Shown here one piece after another: positions 15,706 through 25,207 of a stretch of DNA of 64,000 bases. Under the pieces are notes generated by a model that was not told the origin of the DNA, did no database searches, and saw nothing but the letters and a program-made list of their open reading frames with translations. Within the stretch, counting starts at the first letter, position 1; every line of letters starts with the position of its first letter. Both the position numbers and the translations under genes were made by a program. The DNA is from Formosa sp. (GTDB lineage Bacteria > Bacteroidota > Bacteroidia > Flavobacteriales > Flavobacteriaceae): assembly GCA_018673215.1 (NCBI GenBank), contig JABHDE010000025.1:1-64000 (forward strand). The letters are read 5' to 3'.

Positions 15706-16266
15706 TTAGAGCCTAATTGTGAAATGTTCTTTAGGTTGTTCGGTTCTGAAAAATAATAATCCCCAATAAAATGTGTCAATGGATACAGAAACTTCCGATT
15801 GGGATTTCAGCTGGTTCCAGTGTTTTAAATGGGTTTTAGACTGTCGTATGCAAGGGATCAGCACTAAAGAATCTTTGTGACAATTTTGAAACAAATCGGA
15901 AATAGAAGTTGTTTCTATTGTGTTTAAATCGAGGTAAATCAAACACGGTTTTTTTGAAATTTTAGTTTCAACCTTGATTAAATCTTGAACTGTTTCAAAC
16001 TCTGATATAAGACGGTTTAGCTTTAGGACCTGTTTAAATTTTGGTTGAATGGTTTTAGAAACATAACAGCTGTCAAACTTAAAATAAGCCGCTAAGCGAA
16101 GTAAAAACTTTGACTTAGAATCGTTTGATGAAAGTTGTTGATATGTACTATGGTTTGTGCGGTCATAAAAACACTTGGTAAGCAAATCAAATACAAAAGG
16201 GGAGTGGACGCCGTGTTCATTTTTGGAGTGCCACCAAAATTTTAAATATGCAAACAGTAACTTCAA
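15706..16266 (-). CDS. Degenerate relative of the GVHSPFVF methyltransferase family
   Basis: The first 35 residues (LKFWWHSKNEHGVHSPFVFD at 8-27) and the last 25 (IDTFYWGLLFFRTEQPKEHF) match a Bacteroidota SAM-methyltransferase family of about 240-260 residues. This protein is only 186 residues. The segment that should hold the SAM-binding glycine motif (an ELGTSLG-like loop after the helix LLRLAAYFKF) is missing or unrecognisable: YFKFDSCYVSKTIQPKFKQV stands there instead. The frame is intact and its start overlaps the ABC-F stop by 4 bases, so it is probably expressed. It is likely catalytically dead or repurposed. I am sure of the family ends, less so of the loss history. Confidence 0.7.
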   Translation of the reverse strand: MKLLFAYLKFWWHSKNEHGVHSPFVFDLLTKCFYDRTNHSTYQQLSSNDSKSKFLLRLAAYFKFDSCYVSKTIQPKFKQVLKLNRLISEFETVQDLIKVETKISKKPCLIYLDLNTIETTSISDLFQNCHKDSLVLIPCIRQSKTHLKHWNQLKSQSEVSVSIDTFYWGLLFFRTEQPKEHFTIRL

Positions 16267-18122
16267 TTCAGTTTTTCATTTAATTCCAACCATCTCATTT
16301 CTTTTTCCTCAATCACTTCATTTAAAGTTTTCAATTCATCAGAAAGTGCTCCAATAGTATCCATGTCAATATCTGGAACCAGAAATTTTGCTTCGATTTC
16401 TTTTTTGTCAAACTCCAACGATTTTAATTTGCTTTCCAGATTATTGAGTTCTTTTTGTTCATTAAAACTCAATTTAGCTTCCGATTGACTTTCTATAGCC
16501 GCCTTAGAAGTTGTTGGTTTCTTGGGTTCCGCCAACACTGGAGAACTGTCTTCATAAGTTCGGAAATCGGAGTAATTTCCGGGAAAATCTTCGACAATTC
16601 CTTCGCCGCGAAATACAAACAGATGGTCAACGATTTTATCCATAAAATAACGGTCGTGAGAAACCACTAACAAACAGCCCGGAAAATCCAGTAAGAAGTT
16701 CTCTAAGACGTTGAGCGTTACAATGTCCAAATCATTGGTCGGCTCATCGAGAATTAGAAAGTTAGGATTTTGAATCAGAACTGTACATAAGTACAAACGT
16801 TTTCGTTCGCCACCACTTAGTTTTTCTACAAAATCGTATTGTTTTTTTCGACTGAACAAAAAGCGTTCAAGTAATTGTTGTGCACTAATTTGCTTGCCTT
16901 TCATTAAAGGGATGTAATCGCCAAATTCACGGACCACATCAATGACCTTTTGCATGGGTTTCGGTTGGATTCCATCTTGGGTGTAATAACCGAATTTAAT
17001 AGTTTCCCCTTGAATGATTTTCCCACTGTCAGGCTTTAATCCACCCGTAATCATGTTTAAAAACGTAGATTTTCCTGTCCCATTTTTTCCGATAATTCCA
17101 ATGCGTTCTCCCCGTTGAAATACGTATTCAAACTTATTTAAAATGACTTTTTCTTCAAACGCTTTGGAGACTTTATAAATTTCTAAAATCTTACTTCCCA
17201 AGCGTTCCATGTTGATTTCTAACTGAACCTCATGGTCGTTTCGGCGCTTGCTTGCACGTTCTTTGATTTCATAAAAATCGTCAATTCTAGATTTCGATTT
17301 GGTTGTTCTAGCCTTTGGTTGTCGCCGCATCCATCCGAGTTCTTTTTTATAGAGTTGTTTGGATTTGTTGGTTTCAATGGCTTCACGCTCAATACGCTCT
17401 TCTTTTTTCTCGAGATAGTAAGAGTAATTTCCTTTGTAATTGTAAATGCAGCCTTCATCCAATTCGATAATTTCTGAGCATACACGCTCCAAGAAATACC
17501 GGTCATGGGTGACCATAAATAGAGTGATATTCTCCTTAGTAAAAAATGATTCTAACCACTCTATCATTTCTAAATCCAAATGGTTTGTGGGCTCATCCAA
17601 AATCAGTAAATCGGGTTTACTTAACAGAGTGTTTGCCAAGGCCAAACGTTTTTGTTGCCCTCCAGAAAGTGCACTCACTTTTTGATTTAAATTTTCAAGT
17701 TTTAATTTAAAAAGTATTTGAGTGTACTGGGTTTCAAAATCCCATGCTTGATACCGTTCCATATCATCAAAAGCCGTTTGATAGAGATTGCTGTCTTCAG
17801 GACTCTCTAGCGCTGCATGGTAGGTATTGATAACCTTTAAAATTGGATTGTCTGAACTAAAAATAGTTTCCTCAATGGTCAGGTTTTGATCTAAAGAAGG
17901 TTCTTGAGATAAAAACGTAGTTCGCAGTCCTTTTCGATATATGATTTGGCCTGTGTCTGGACTGTCTTTTCCTGAAAGGATGTTTAAAATCGATGTTTTT
18001 CCGGTCCCATTTTTAGCAACAAATGCTATTTTTTGATCTTTATGAATACTAAAAGAAAGGTCTTCAAACAGATTAAGTTCGCCGTACGACTTCGATATGT
18101 TTTCTACGTTAAGGTAATTCAA
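16263..18122 (-). CDS. ABC-F family ATPase (Uup-like)
   Basis: This 619-residue soluble protein has two ABC modules and no membrane segment. First Walker A AKNGTGKTS (36-44; first glycine replaced by Ala), signature LSGGQQKRLALA, Walker B LLILDEPTNHLD. Second Walker A GIIGKNGTGKSTF, signature LSGGERKRLYL, Walker B FLILDEPTNDLD. A linker rich in basic residues (RRQPKARTTKSKSR) and a C-terminal coiled coil from about residue 550 (EQKELNNLESKLKSLEFDKK) resemble Uup. ABC-F proteins act on ribosomes or DNA structures rather than in transport. It lies 27 bases downstream of the DUF4105 gene. Confidence 0.92.
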   Translation of the reverse strand: MNYLNVENISKSYGELNLFEDLSFSIHKDQKIAFVAKNGTGKTSILNILSGKDSPDTGQIIYRKGLRTTFLSQEPSLDQNLTIEETIFSSDNPILKVINTYHAALESPEDSNLYQTAFDDMERYQAWDFETQYTQILFKLKLENLNQKVSALSGGQQKRLALANTLLSKPDLLILDEPTNHLDLEMIEWLESFFTKENITLFMVTHDRYFLERVCSEIIELDEGCIYNYKGNYSYYLEKKEERIEREAIETNKSKQLYKKELGWMRRQPKARTTKSKSRIDDFYEIKERASKRRNDHEVQLEINMERLGSKILEIYKVSKAFEEKVILNKFEYVFQRGERIGIIGKNGTGKSTFLNMITGGLKPDSGKIIQGETIKFGYYTQDGIQPKPMQKVIDVVREFGDYIPLMKGKQISAQQLLERFLFSRKKQYDFVEKLSGGERKRLYLCTVLIQNPNFLILDEPTNDLDIVTLNVLENFLLDFPGCLLVVSHDRYFMDKIVDHLFVFRGEGIVEDFPGNYSDFRTYEDSSPVLAEPKKPTTSKAAIESQSEAKLSFNEQKELNNLESKLKSLEFDKKEIEAKFLVPDIDMDTIGALSDELKTLNEVIEEKEMRWLELNEKLN

Positions 18123-18149
18123 AGTTTTGTTTTTACAAAGAAAGGATAA

Positions 18150-19328
18150 TTATAGACGATTTGCGGTCTTGAAATGATGAATTAAAAATAAAAACCGCAC
18201 ACTAAGAGCAATTAGAAGCGGAATCAACCCAATTGCAAAGGATTGTACGCCGGTCATCCAATGCAGTAACATTAAACACAAGAGCAATACAAGGAATTTT
18301 AAATAACTCAATCCTCGATTGTTTAGTGTTGATTTGCACAACGACGGAATGAATAAAATATTTAAAGCAAAGGCCCATAACAGGTTGTAGTTGTAAGCTG
18401 TGGTCTGATGATCGGTAGCAAACCATAACAACAACAAAACTATGCCAATTCCCCCTGTAATGGCAAACAATCCAATGTCTAACCATTTACTACGGGTCTT
18501 ACTTATGTAATCTTTGTAAGTGATGAGTAACATGATCAGTGCTAAGATTCCTAAAACGAAGAGTGGACTGTTAAAGAAATTATTTTCGATGATAGCATCG
18601 GAGGGGTTGAGAGTTTTTGAAGCGGTTACCAATCTCGAATCATCTGTTTTTAAACGTGCATTTTCGAGCAGTTGGTGGAGGTATTTAGGTAAAAACATAT
18701 GCTCTTCAACACTTGCAATTTGGTCTATTTTTGAGCCAAGTGCAATATCTATTCCAAAACTACCCCATGAATTTTCATTCAAATCAGAGCGAATTAAATT
18801 TCTAAATGTAAACTGTTTAAAAGTAGGTGAGGGGGTGTAAACAACTTGATAATCTAGGATATTTTCAATGTCATCTTTTATTTTTGTTGCACAGTTGTTA
18901 TAGAAAAAATCATAAAGGTAGTTTTTATTTTCGGGCTTGATATTTTCTTTTAACAGATTGTAAAAATCTGTTTTTTGTTTTGTGCTTAAATTTAAAACTT
19001 GCTCTTTAACACTTCTGTTATTATATTGATAATAGTTTAAAAAAGTTTTGTACTTAGATTGACTGATTTGATAATCCAGTTTTCCTTGTGCAAATTTTAG
19101 ATAAAAATTTTCAGTTTCAAAGTCATAACGCCCGTAGTCAAACACAATATCAAATTTATAAACAGGGTCTGTGATTCGAATTGCATTGTGTCCAAACGCA
19201 TCGTTTAAAGAAGCACCAGGACCGATGGTTAAAATGCTAATTTTAGACTCAGTAGTGAGTTGAAGCTGTGCATTTGCATTGAAACACGCATTAAGAAGCA
19301 GAAGTGTGATTAATTTTTTAAAGTTCAT
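18150..19328 (-). CDS. DUF4105 membrane protein with periplasmic N-domain
   Basis: The 392-residue protein starts with a signal peptide (MNFKKLITLLLLNACFNANA), then the DUF4105/Lnb-N domain with GPGASLNDAFGHNAIRI and YNNCATKIKDDIE. The His of FGHNA and the Cys of NNCAT are the likely catalytic pair of this NlpC/P60-like fold. From about residue 250 there are five hydrophobic segments. Its ATG uses the last base of the PorV/PorQ stop (TAATG), so translation is coupled. The function is not established; a periplasmic cysteine hydrolase or transferase acting on lipoproteins or lipid is a reasonable guess. Confidence 0.82.
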   Translation of the reverse strand: MNFKKLITLLLLNACFNANAQLQLTTESKISILTIGPGASLNDAFGHNAIRITDPVYKFDIVFDYGRYDFETENFYLKFAQGKLDYQISQSKYKTFLNYYQYNNRSVKEQVLNLSTKQKTDFYNLLKENIKPENKNYLYDFFYNNCATKIKDDIENILDYQVVYTPSPTFKQFTFRNLIRSDLNENSWGSFGIDIALGSKIDQIASVEEHMFLPKYLHQLLENARLKTDDSRLVTASKTLNPSDAIIENNFFNSPLFVLGILALIMLLITYKDYISKTRSKWLDIGLFAITGGIGIVLLLLWFATDHQTTAYNYNLLWAFALNILFIPSLCKSTLNNRGLSYLKFLVLLLCLMLLHWMTGVQSFAIGLIPLLIALSVRFLFLIHHFKTANRL

Positions 19329-20395
19329 TATCTAAAGATACTTAAATCAATTTTAAGAGAAAACACATTGGAATAGAGGGCGGCACTTTGATCGCCAATA
19401 TCCGTAAATGCGTAGTCTAAACAGATGCCATTATATTTAAATCCGACGCCAAAATTGGGCTGAAATGTCAACGGAGATGAATTGTCTAATTGTAATTCAT
19501 TTTGAAAATTTCCGATACCAGCTCTAAAAAATACAAGATCGGTATAACCAAATTCAAGTCCCAAGGCAGGATTGATACTCACAAATGACGATGAAATTAT
19601 ATCATTATTTTCTTCAAATCGACAGATTAAATCAATTTCTGTTCGGAGTGTGTAGTCGTAATTGAACGTAAACAATTTAGACATTCCGAGTTGCAGCTTG
19701 GGAAGTGTGAGTTCCGTTGCTTCGGGTTCTTCTTGGTTTTGTCCCGGGATGGCATCTTTTATGTCTTGCAATCGGTCGGCATCTATTGCCCATGCATTAA
19801 AAGTAGTGGTGATGTCTCTTGCCATCAAACCAAATTTCCAGTCATTAGATTCAAATTGAATCCCTACATCCAACCCAAATCCCCAAGAAGAGGCAAAATC
19901 GCCTATGATACGTCGAATCACTTTTGCATTGACTCCATAATTTAATCCCGTAATTGGAAGTTTTTTTGCAAAAGAGAATGTAAGAGCATAGTCCGCCGCA
20001 GAAAATAAATTTATCCGATCGTAATTAACGGCGCCTTGTTGGTCGATAAGTTTGGTGGTGTCTAAAATATCATCAACCCCAAATCGAATTAACGAAAGAC
20101 CTACAGTTGTATCCTCATCTAATGGCATGGCGTAAGCAATGTAATTGTAATTGGCAATATTGGCAAAATAACTGGAGTGCATGATGGCAATTTCATGGTC
20201 TTCTAAATGCACCAATCCAGCGGGATTCCAGTAGCCAGAATTGACATCATTTGAAGAGGCGACCACGGCATTGCTCATGCCCAAAGCAGAGGCATCTACA
20301 CCAATATTCAAAAATTCATTGGAATATTTTCGTGCAGTCTGAGAAACCGTCGTAAACGGTACTAGAAATAAAAAGATGAATTTTAGTACTTGCAA
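19328..20395 (-). CDS. PorV/PorQ family outer-membrane protein
   Basis: This 355-residue beta-barrel protein has a short signal peptide (QVLKFIFLFLVPFTTVSQ) and the family opening NIGVDASALGMSNAVVASSNDVNSGYWNPAGL. Alternating beta-strand segments run to the end (VFSLKIDLSIFR). PorV and PorQ are FadL-like barrels of the type IX secretion system; this one is closest to the generic PorV/PorQ group, and I cannot say whether it serves T9SS itself. The start is TTG at 20395, since no ATG precedes the mature domain. A -7 box lies 80 bases upstream. It heads the unit leading into DUF4105 and ABC-F. Confidence 0.85.
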   Translation of the reverse strand: MQVLKFIFLFLVPFTTVSQTARKYSNEFLNIGVDASALGMSNAVVASSNDVNSGYWNPAGLVHLEDHEIAIMHSSYFANIANYNYIAYAMPLDEDTTVGLSLIRFGVDDILDTTKLIDQQGAVNYDRINLFSAADYALTFSFAKKLPITGLNYGVNAKVIRRIIGDFASSWGFGLDVGIQFESNDWKFGLMARDITTTFNAWAIDADRLQDIKDAIPGQNQEEPEATELTLPKLQLGMSKLFTFNYDYTLRTEIDLICRFEENNDIISSSFVSINPALGLEFGYTDLVFFRAGIGNFQNELQLDNSSPLTFQPNFGVGFKYNGICLDYAFTDIGDQSAALYSNVFSLKIDLSIFR

Positions 20396-20474
20396 GGACT
20401 TTTTTTAAAATGATCTGATATACACTAATATAAACTCTGTTTTTTTTTAGATATTGTTGTTTATTTACTGAAAA

Positions 20475-20482
20475 CAAAAATA
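20475..20482 (-). promoter_or_regulatory. -7 promoter box upstream of the PorV/PorQ gene
   Basis: TATTTTTG on the minus strand matches TAnnTTTG and leaves a leader of about 70-75 bases before the TTG start. Confidence 0.5.
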
Positions 20483-20516
20483 GTTTATTATTTTTACTAA
20501 TTAAATACAATTTATT

Positions 20517-21209
20517 GTGAAATCATATATACCTCATTTTATAACATTATTAAATTTATTCTCTGGTTGTATAGCGGTTATTTTTGCGTTAGAGGGTCAT
20601 ATGAAGCTCACAGCCCTGTTTGTGTTTCTTGGTATTTTCTTTGATTTTTTTGATGGGCTTCTTGCACGGAAATTAAACGTCCAAAGTGCATTAGGTGTAC
20701 AGTTGGATTCATTGGCTGACATGGTCACTAGCGGTTTGGTGCCTGGTTTAGTGCTTTTTCATCTGCTAGAATTAGCGCCCCAGCCTTCTTGGAAAAATGC
20801 TGATTTATTGCCCTATTTTGGGCTATTGGTAACCTTGGCCTCAGCGTACCGTTTGGCGAAATTTAATATTTCTACCAACCAATCCGATGCGTTTATTGGA
20901 TTGCCAACGCCTGCAAATGCGCTCTTGATTATTTCTTTGCCTTTGATATTAGAATATCAAAATAGCGATGCCATCAATACAACTATTTTAAACCCATGGT
21001 TTTTAATTGTGTTCACATTGGTGAGTTGTTATTTATTAAATGCTCCCATAAAATTGATTGCCTTAAAATTTAAAACATGGAGTTTTAAAGATAATATACC
21101 GCGTTATATTTTGATTATTTTGTCCCTAGTTCTTCTTGCTGTTTTTCAATTTGCAGGGATTCCACTGATCATCCTTGCGTATATTTTTTTGTCAATTGTT
21201 TCAAAGTAA
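20517..21209 (+). CDS. pssA: CDP-diacylglycerol-serine O-phosphatidyltransferase
   Basis: PssA makes phosphatidylserine, the precursor of phosphatidylethanolamine, from CDP-diacylglycerol and serine in the inner membrane. The CDP-alcohol phosphotransferase motif is complete: D46-G47-x2-A50-R51-x8-G60-x3-D64-x3-D68. The 230-residue protein has about eight hydrophobic helices and the PssA-like start KSYIPHFITLLNLFSGC. The start codon is GTG. The DUF808 gene follows 21 bases later and probably shares the transcript. Confidence 0.92.
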   Translation: MKSYIPHFITLLNLFSGCIAVIFALEGHMKLTALFVFLGIFFDFFDGLLARKLNVQSALGVQLDSLADMVTSGLVPGLVLFHLLELAPQPSWKNADLLPYFGLLVTLASAYRLAKFNISTNQSDAFIGLPTPANALLIISLPLILEYQNSDAINTTILNPWFLIVFTLVSCYLLNAPIKLIALKFKTWSFKDNIPRYILIILSLVLLAVFQFAGIPLIILAYIFLSIVSK

Positions 21210-21230
21210 CTATTAAATACACTCCCTTTT

Positions 21231-22130
21231 ATGGCTTCAGGTTTTTTTGCATTGTTAGATGATATTTCGATTCTTATGGATGATGTGCTGGTGATGAGTA
21301 AAATATCCGCTAAAAAAACAGCAGGAATTTTGGGTGATGACTTGGCAGTTAATGCAGAAAAAGCATCTGGTTTTGTGTCTTCTAGAGAGTTGCCGGTACT
21401 TTGGGCTATCACAAAAGGATCTTTTTATAATAAACTCATTATTTTACCTTTTGCATTTCTGCTTAGCGCTTTTTTACCTTCGTTAATTACAATTATTTTG
21501 ATTTTAGGAGGGCTTTATTTAGCTTATGAAGGAGTCGAAAAGATTTTTGAATATATCATCCCACACAAAACTTCGGATGTTGAAGTTTCTCATGAGTTGA
21601 TGTCAAAGTCCGAAATTTTAGTTCTGGAATCAAAGAAAATAAAATCAGCCATTCTCACGGATTTTATTCTATCGGTTGAAATTATAATCATCGCGTTGGG
21701 GACAGTAATGGACCAATCTTTGACCATTCAAATTTTGGTAGTGAGTATTATTTCTATCATTGCAACGGCTGGCGTGTACGGAATTGTGGCGCTTATTGTT
21801 CGTATGGACGATTTTGGACTGAAGTTAATACAGATGAGTGAGGGACAAAAAAACAGCCTTCACTATTCTGGAGTGACTTTAGTAAATGCCTTGCCTGTAA
21901 TTATTAAATCGTTATCCGTCATTGGTACAATAGCACTTTTACTCGTATCAGGGGGGATATTTGTACACAATATGGCATACTTTCATCACTTCTTAGAAAG
22001 TTTACCAGGATTTTTAAGGGATTTCATAGTTGGGGGTGGCGCAGGAATAGCCGTTCTTTTGTTGGTTAAACTCTGCAAACGAATTATAAAACCGTTTCTA
22101 AAAAAAGATGAAGGAGATTTAAAACTCTAA
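21231..22130 (+). CDS. DUF808 (YedI-like) membrane protein
   Basis: The 299-residue protein matches the DUF808 family: it starts [18 protein letters not shown], then [26 protein letters not shown] and [17 protein letters not shown]. At least five hydrophobic segments follow. The family is widespread but has no assigned function; a transport or stress role has only been guessed. It lies just downstream of pssA, and its last 12 bases overlap the end of the convergent lptB gene. Confidence 0.88.
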   Translation: MASGFFALLDDISILMDDVLVMSKISAKKTAGILGDDLAVNAEKASGFVSSRELPVLWAITKGSFYNKLIILPFAFLLSAFLPSLITIILILGGLYLAYEGVEKIFEYIIPHKTSDVEVSHELMSKSEILVLESKKIKSAILTDFILSVEIIIIALGTVMDQSLTIQILVVSIISIIATAGVYGIVALIVRMDDFGLKLIQMSEGQKNSLHYSGVTLVNALPVIIKSLSVIGTIALLLVSGGIFVHNMAYFHHFLESLPGFLRDFIVGGGAGIAVLLLVKLCKRIIKPFLKKDEGDLKL

Positions 22131-22859
22131 TTTCTTTTTCCGGAGTTCAAAATTTTGTCCGAGATATACTTTTCGAACCATTTCATCATTCGCGAGTACT
22201 TCAGGTTTTCCAGCTTTTAGGATACTTCCTTCAAACATCAAATAAGTACGGTCTGTAATAGCCAAGGTTTCTTGGACATTGTGATCCGTAATTAGGATAC
22301 CAATGTTTTTCTTGGTAAGTCTGGCAATAATTCGTTGAATGTCTTCTACCGCTACGGGATCTACACCAGCAAAGGGTTCGTCGAGTAATATAAAACTGGG
22401 ATCGGTTGCAAGGGCCCGCGCGATTTCAGTACGTCTTCGTTCGCCCCCAGAAAGCAAATCACCTCTGTTGGTTCGGATGTGTCCTAAACTGAATTCCTCA
22501 ATTAAGGATTCCATTTTATCTATTTGTTCTTTTTTTGAAAGTTTTGTCATTTGAAGCACACTTAAAATATTGTCTTCAATACTTAGTTTACGAAATACGG
22601 AAGCCTCTTGTGCCAAGTACCCAATTCCACTCTGTGCTCTTTTATACATCGGGTAAGAAGTAATTTCTTTATCATCTAAATAGATGGCACCTCCGTTGGG
22701 TTTAATCAATCCAACGGCCATGTAGAAAGAAGTTGTTTTTCCAGCTCCATTAGGACCAAGCAATCCCACAATTTCACCCTGATTGACTTCAAGTGAAACA
22801 TCCTTTACTACTTTTCGTCCGTTGTAGGACTTCATTAAATTTTCGACTCTTAATTTCAT
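22119..22859 (-). CDS. lptB: LPS export ABC transporter ATP-binding protein
   Basis: LptB powers extraction of LPS from the inner membrane by the LptFG complex. The 246-residue protein has Walker [10 protein letters not shown] (35-43), the signature [16 protein letters not shown] and Walker [14 protein letters not shown], followed by the switch His in [10 protein letters not shown]. The LptB-typical stretch [15 protein letters not shown] is present. It is the last gene of a minus-strand series kdsD-tatC-CMD-lptB, so Kdo precursor synthesis and LPS export are in one neighbourhood. LptF/G/C are not in the window. Confidence 0.94.
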   Translation of the reverse strand: MKLRVENLMKSYNGRKVVKDVSLEVNQGEIVGLLGPNGAGKTTSFYMAVGLIKPNGGAIYLDDKEITSYPMYKRAQSGIGYLAQEASVFRKLSIEDNILSVLQMTKLSKKEQIDKMESLIEEFSLGHIRTNRGDLLSGGERRRTEIARALATDPSFILLDEPFAGVDPVAVEDIQRIIARLTKKNIGILITDHNVQETLAITDRTYLMFEGSILKAGKPEVLANDEMVRKVYLGQNFELRKKKLEF

Positions 22860-22938
22860 TAGTTCATTTAAAGAATTTTAAAAATAGTAAAATGAAATAA
22901 ACTATCCATCAATTCTAGGTTCTTTATATAATTTTTAA

Positions 22939-23280
22939 CTAGGCTTCTAAAACATCTAAATATTCGTAAGCCCGTCTCAAATGAGGGATAACAATTGTAC
23001 CACCCACAAGAGTGGCAATACTGAGTGCTTCCGAAATTTGTGCTCTGCTCAAGCCTTCCTCATGGCATTTTTCTAGATGGTAACGCACACAGTCATCACA
23101 GCGTAAGACAGCAGATGCCACCAAACCTAGCAACTCTTTTGTTTCTGTGTTGAGAGCCCCTTCCTGAAAAGCGTTCGTATCTAAATTAAAGATACGTTTG
23201 ATCACAGTATTGTTTTCTGCAAGAATTTTAGAATTCATTTTCTCGCGATAGGCATTAAATTTTTCTACTTCATTTGCCAT
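22939..23280 (-). CDS. Carboxymuconolactone decarboxylase family protein
   Basis: This 113-residue all-helical protein has the CMD/AhpD redox motif in VLRCDDCVRYHLEKC (Cys61, Cys64, His68). That arrangement, as in AhpD, suggests a thiol-based peroxidase or disulfide role rather than lactone decarboxylation. The C-terminus carries LSIATLVGGTIVIPHLRRAYEYLD. Its start overlaps the end of tatC by 11 bases, so it is co-translated with tatC. The real substrate is unknown. Confidence 0.88.
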   Translation of the reverse strand: MANEVEKFNAYREKMNSKILAENNTVIKRIFNLDTNAFQEGALNTETKELLGLVASAVLRCDDCVRYHLEKCHEEGLSRAQISEALSIATLVGGTIVIPHLRRAYEYLDVLEA

Positions 23281-24085
23281 TTTTTTCTCTTCTTTTTTGG
23301 TTTCTTAAAACTAGTTTTGAGATCAGGATACTCACTTGGTACAGGATCAATACGGGGATGGCTACAATTACTTGACTCGCAATATCTGGTGGGGTAATAA
23401 TAGCGGCAAAAATTAACACAATTACCAAGGCATACTTTCTGTTTTTACGAAGAAATTCAGGAGTAACCAACCCTATTTTTGTCAAAAAATAAATAATAAT
23501 TGGGAGTTCAAAAATAAATCCAGATGCGAGAGTGGAGGCTCGTATGAGCCCTATATAAGAATTTAAGTCAAAATCGTTGTGTACTTGTTCTGCTACAGAA
23601 TAGGTGCCTAAAAAGTTGATAGAAAGTGGACATACAATATAGTATCCAAATAAAACCCCAATAAAAAATAAAACAGAGGAGATAAAGATAAACCCTCTTG
23701 AACTGTTTTTTTCTTTGGTATAAAGTCCAGGGCTGATAAATTTCCAAAATTCATACAGCACGTAAGGAAATGCTACTACTAGTCCAAATGAAATAGAGGT
23801 CCAAATATGAGCAGAAAACTGTCCTGCCATGGTTCGGCTTTGTACTTCAAAATCAAAATTGGTGTCACAAAAACTTTCAAACCCTAATATTTTTGAGGCA
23901 TTACAAAGAAATTCATAGGTAAAAAAATCAGCTTTTGTAGGGCCAAAAATAAGTGTGTCAAAAATAAACCCTTTGGCCAAAAAAGCGGCGGTTGCTGCAA
24001 TCATCACAGCCACCAAAGATCTTATAATATGCCACCTTAATTCTTCAAGATGATCTAAAAATGACATTTCTTTTTGTGTTTCCAT
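23270..24085 (-). CDS. tatC: Sec-independent protein translocase TatC
   Basis: TatC is the receptor for twin-arginine signal peptides in the inner membrane. The 271-residue protein starts with the conserved cytosolic segment MSFLDHLEELRWHIIRS and has six hydrophobic helices. It also shows FGLVVAFPYVLYEFWKFISPGLY, with the conserved P-x-x-x-Y-(E/Q)-x-W-x-F region. A periplasmic loop with three cysteines (FLCNASKILGFESFCDT) is longer than in E. coli. No tatA/B gene is in the window. It starts 2 bases after kdsD. Confidence 0.95.
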   Translation of the reverse strand: METQKEMSFLDHLEELRWHIIRSLVAVMIAATAAFLAKGFIFDTLIFGPTKADFFTYEFLCNASKILGFESFCDTNFDFEVQSRTMAGQFSAHIWTSISFGLVVAFPYVLYEFWKFISPGLYTKEKNSSRGFIFISSVLFFIGVLFGYYIVCPLSINFLGTYSVAEQVHNDFDLNSYIGLIRASTLASGFIFELPIIIYFLTKIGLVTPEFLRKNRKYALVIVLIFAAIITPPDIASQVIVAIPVLILYQVSILISKLVLRNQKRREKNGK

Positions 24086-24087
24086 GC

Positions 24088-25053
24088 TTAGATAATCCCT
24101 TCTTTTATAAGGTCATGAATGTGAATTACTCCTGCATAGGCTCCTTGGTCTTCCACCAAGAGTTGTGATATTCGGTGAATGTCCATCATCTCCATAGCCT
24201 CAATTGCCATGGAATTAATTGGAATGCAGATGGGATTTTTACTCATAATATTTTCGGCTTTCAATTGAGATAAGTCCTCTGTTTCGGAAAGCATCCGTCT
24301 TAAGTCTCCATCTGTAATAATCCCAACAATTTTATTGGCAGTTGTTACAGCTGTAACTCCTTTGCGTTTTTCTGAAATTTCGATGATTACCTTTTTGATG
24401 CTCGCATCGGGGTTTACCTGTGGGATTTCATTGTGAACTAAAAGGTCACTGACTTTAAGGAATAGTTTTTTGCCCAAGGCACCTCCTGGATGGTATTTTG
24501 CAAAATCATCTTTTGTAAATCCGCGAAGTTCTAACAAGCAAACGGCTAGGGCATCTCCAATTACCAACTGCGCTGTGGTGCTTGTGGTGGGGGCTAGATT
24601 AATTGGGCATGCTTCTTTTTCGACATACGAATTAAAAACATAATCTGCTTGTTCTGCTAGTACGGATTTTTGGTTTCCAGTAATTGCAATTAAGGTATTT
24701 CCTGCATTTTTTAGAATGGGGATGAGAACCTTAATTTCGGGAGTGTTTCCACTTTTTGAAATACAGATAACAATATCATCGTCTAGAATAAGTCCTAAGT
24801 CGCCATGAATGGCGTCTGCTGCATGCATAAATACCGAGGGAGTTCCTGTGGAGTTTAATGTTGCTACAATTTTGTTGGCTATAATAGCACTTTTTCCAAT
24901 CCCTGTGATGATCACACGACCACTAGATTTGTATATAAGCTCTACAGCTTCAGCAAATTTTTCATCAATAAAATCTGCAAGTTTAGAAATTGCTAAGCTT
25001 TCAATTGCAATGGTTTCTTTGGCTAATGCGACTATGGAATTTTTTGAACTCAA
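24088..25053 (-). CDS. kdsD: Arabinose-5-phosphate isomerase, KpsF/GutQ family
   Basis: KdsD converts ribulose-5-phosphate to arabinose-5-phosphate, the first step to Kdo for LPS. The 321-residue protein has an SIS domain (VIITGIGKSAIIANKIVATL, FMHAADAIHGDLG) and two CBS domains (about 200-320; GVTAVTTANKIVGIITDGDLRRML, HRISQLLVEDQGAYAGVIHIHDL). A conserved His in AIHGDLG is a likely catalytic residue. The start is TTG; no ATG is available nearby. It heads the kdsD-tatC-CMD-lptB series. Confidence 0.93.
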   Translation of the reverse strand: MSSKNSIVALAKETIAIESLAISKLADFIDEKFAEAVELIYKSSGRVIITGIGKSAIIANKIVATLNSTGTPSVFMHAADAIHGDLGLILDDDIVICISKSGNTPEIKVLIPILKNAGNTLIAITGNQKSVLAEQADYVFNSYVEKEACPINLAPTTSTTAQLVIGDALAVCLLELRGFTKDDFAKYHPGGALGKKLFLKVSDLLVHNEIPQVNPDASIKKVIIEISEKRKGVTAVTTANKIVGIITDGDLRRMLSETEDLSQLKAENIMSKNPICIPINSMAIEAMEMMDIHRISQLLVEDQGAYAGVIHIHDLIKEGII

Positions 25054-25207
25054 TTTTTTTATATTTTGGTTGTGTACTTATTTAAATATATCTACCTTTA
25101 AATCACATTACAAAAAAACAAAAAAAATAGGAGTGTTTCTGATTTTATTCCAATTTTGATTGAATTAACCGTGTTTTTTTTTAAATAAGACAAGAAATTA
25201 ACCATAA

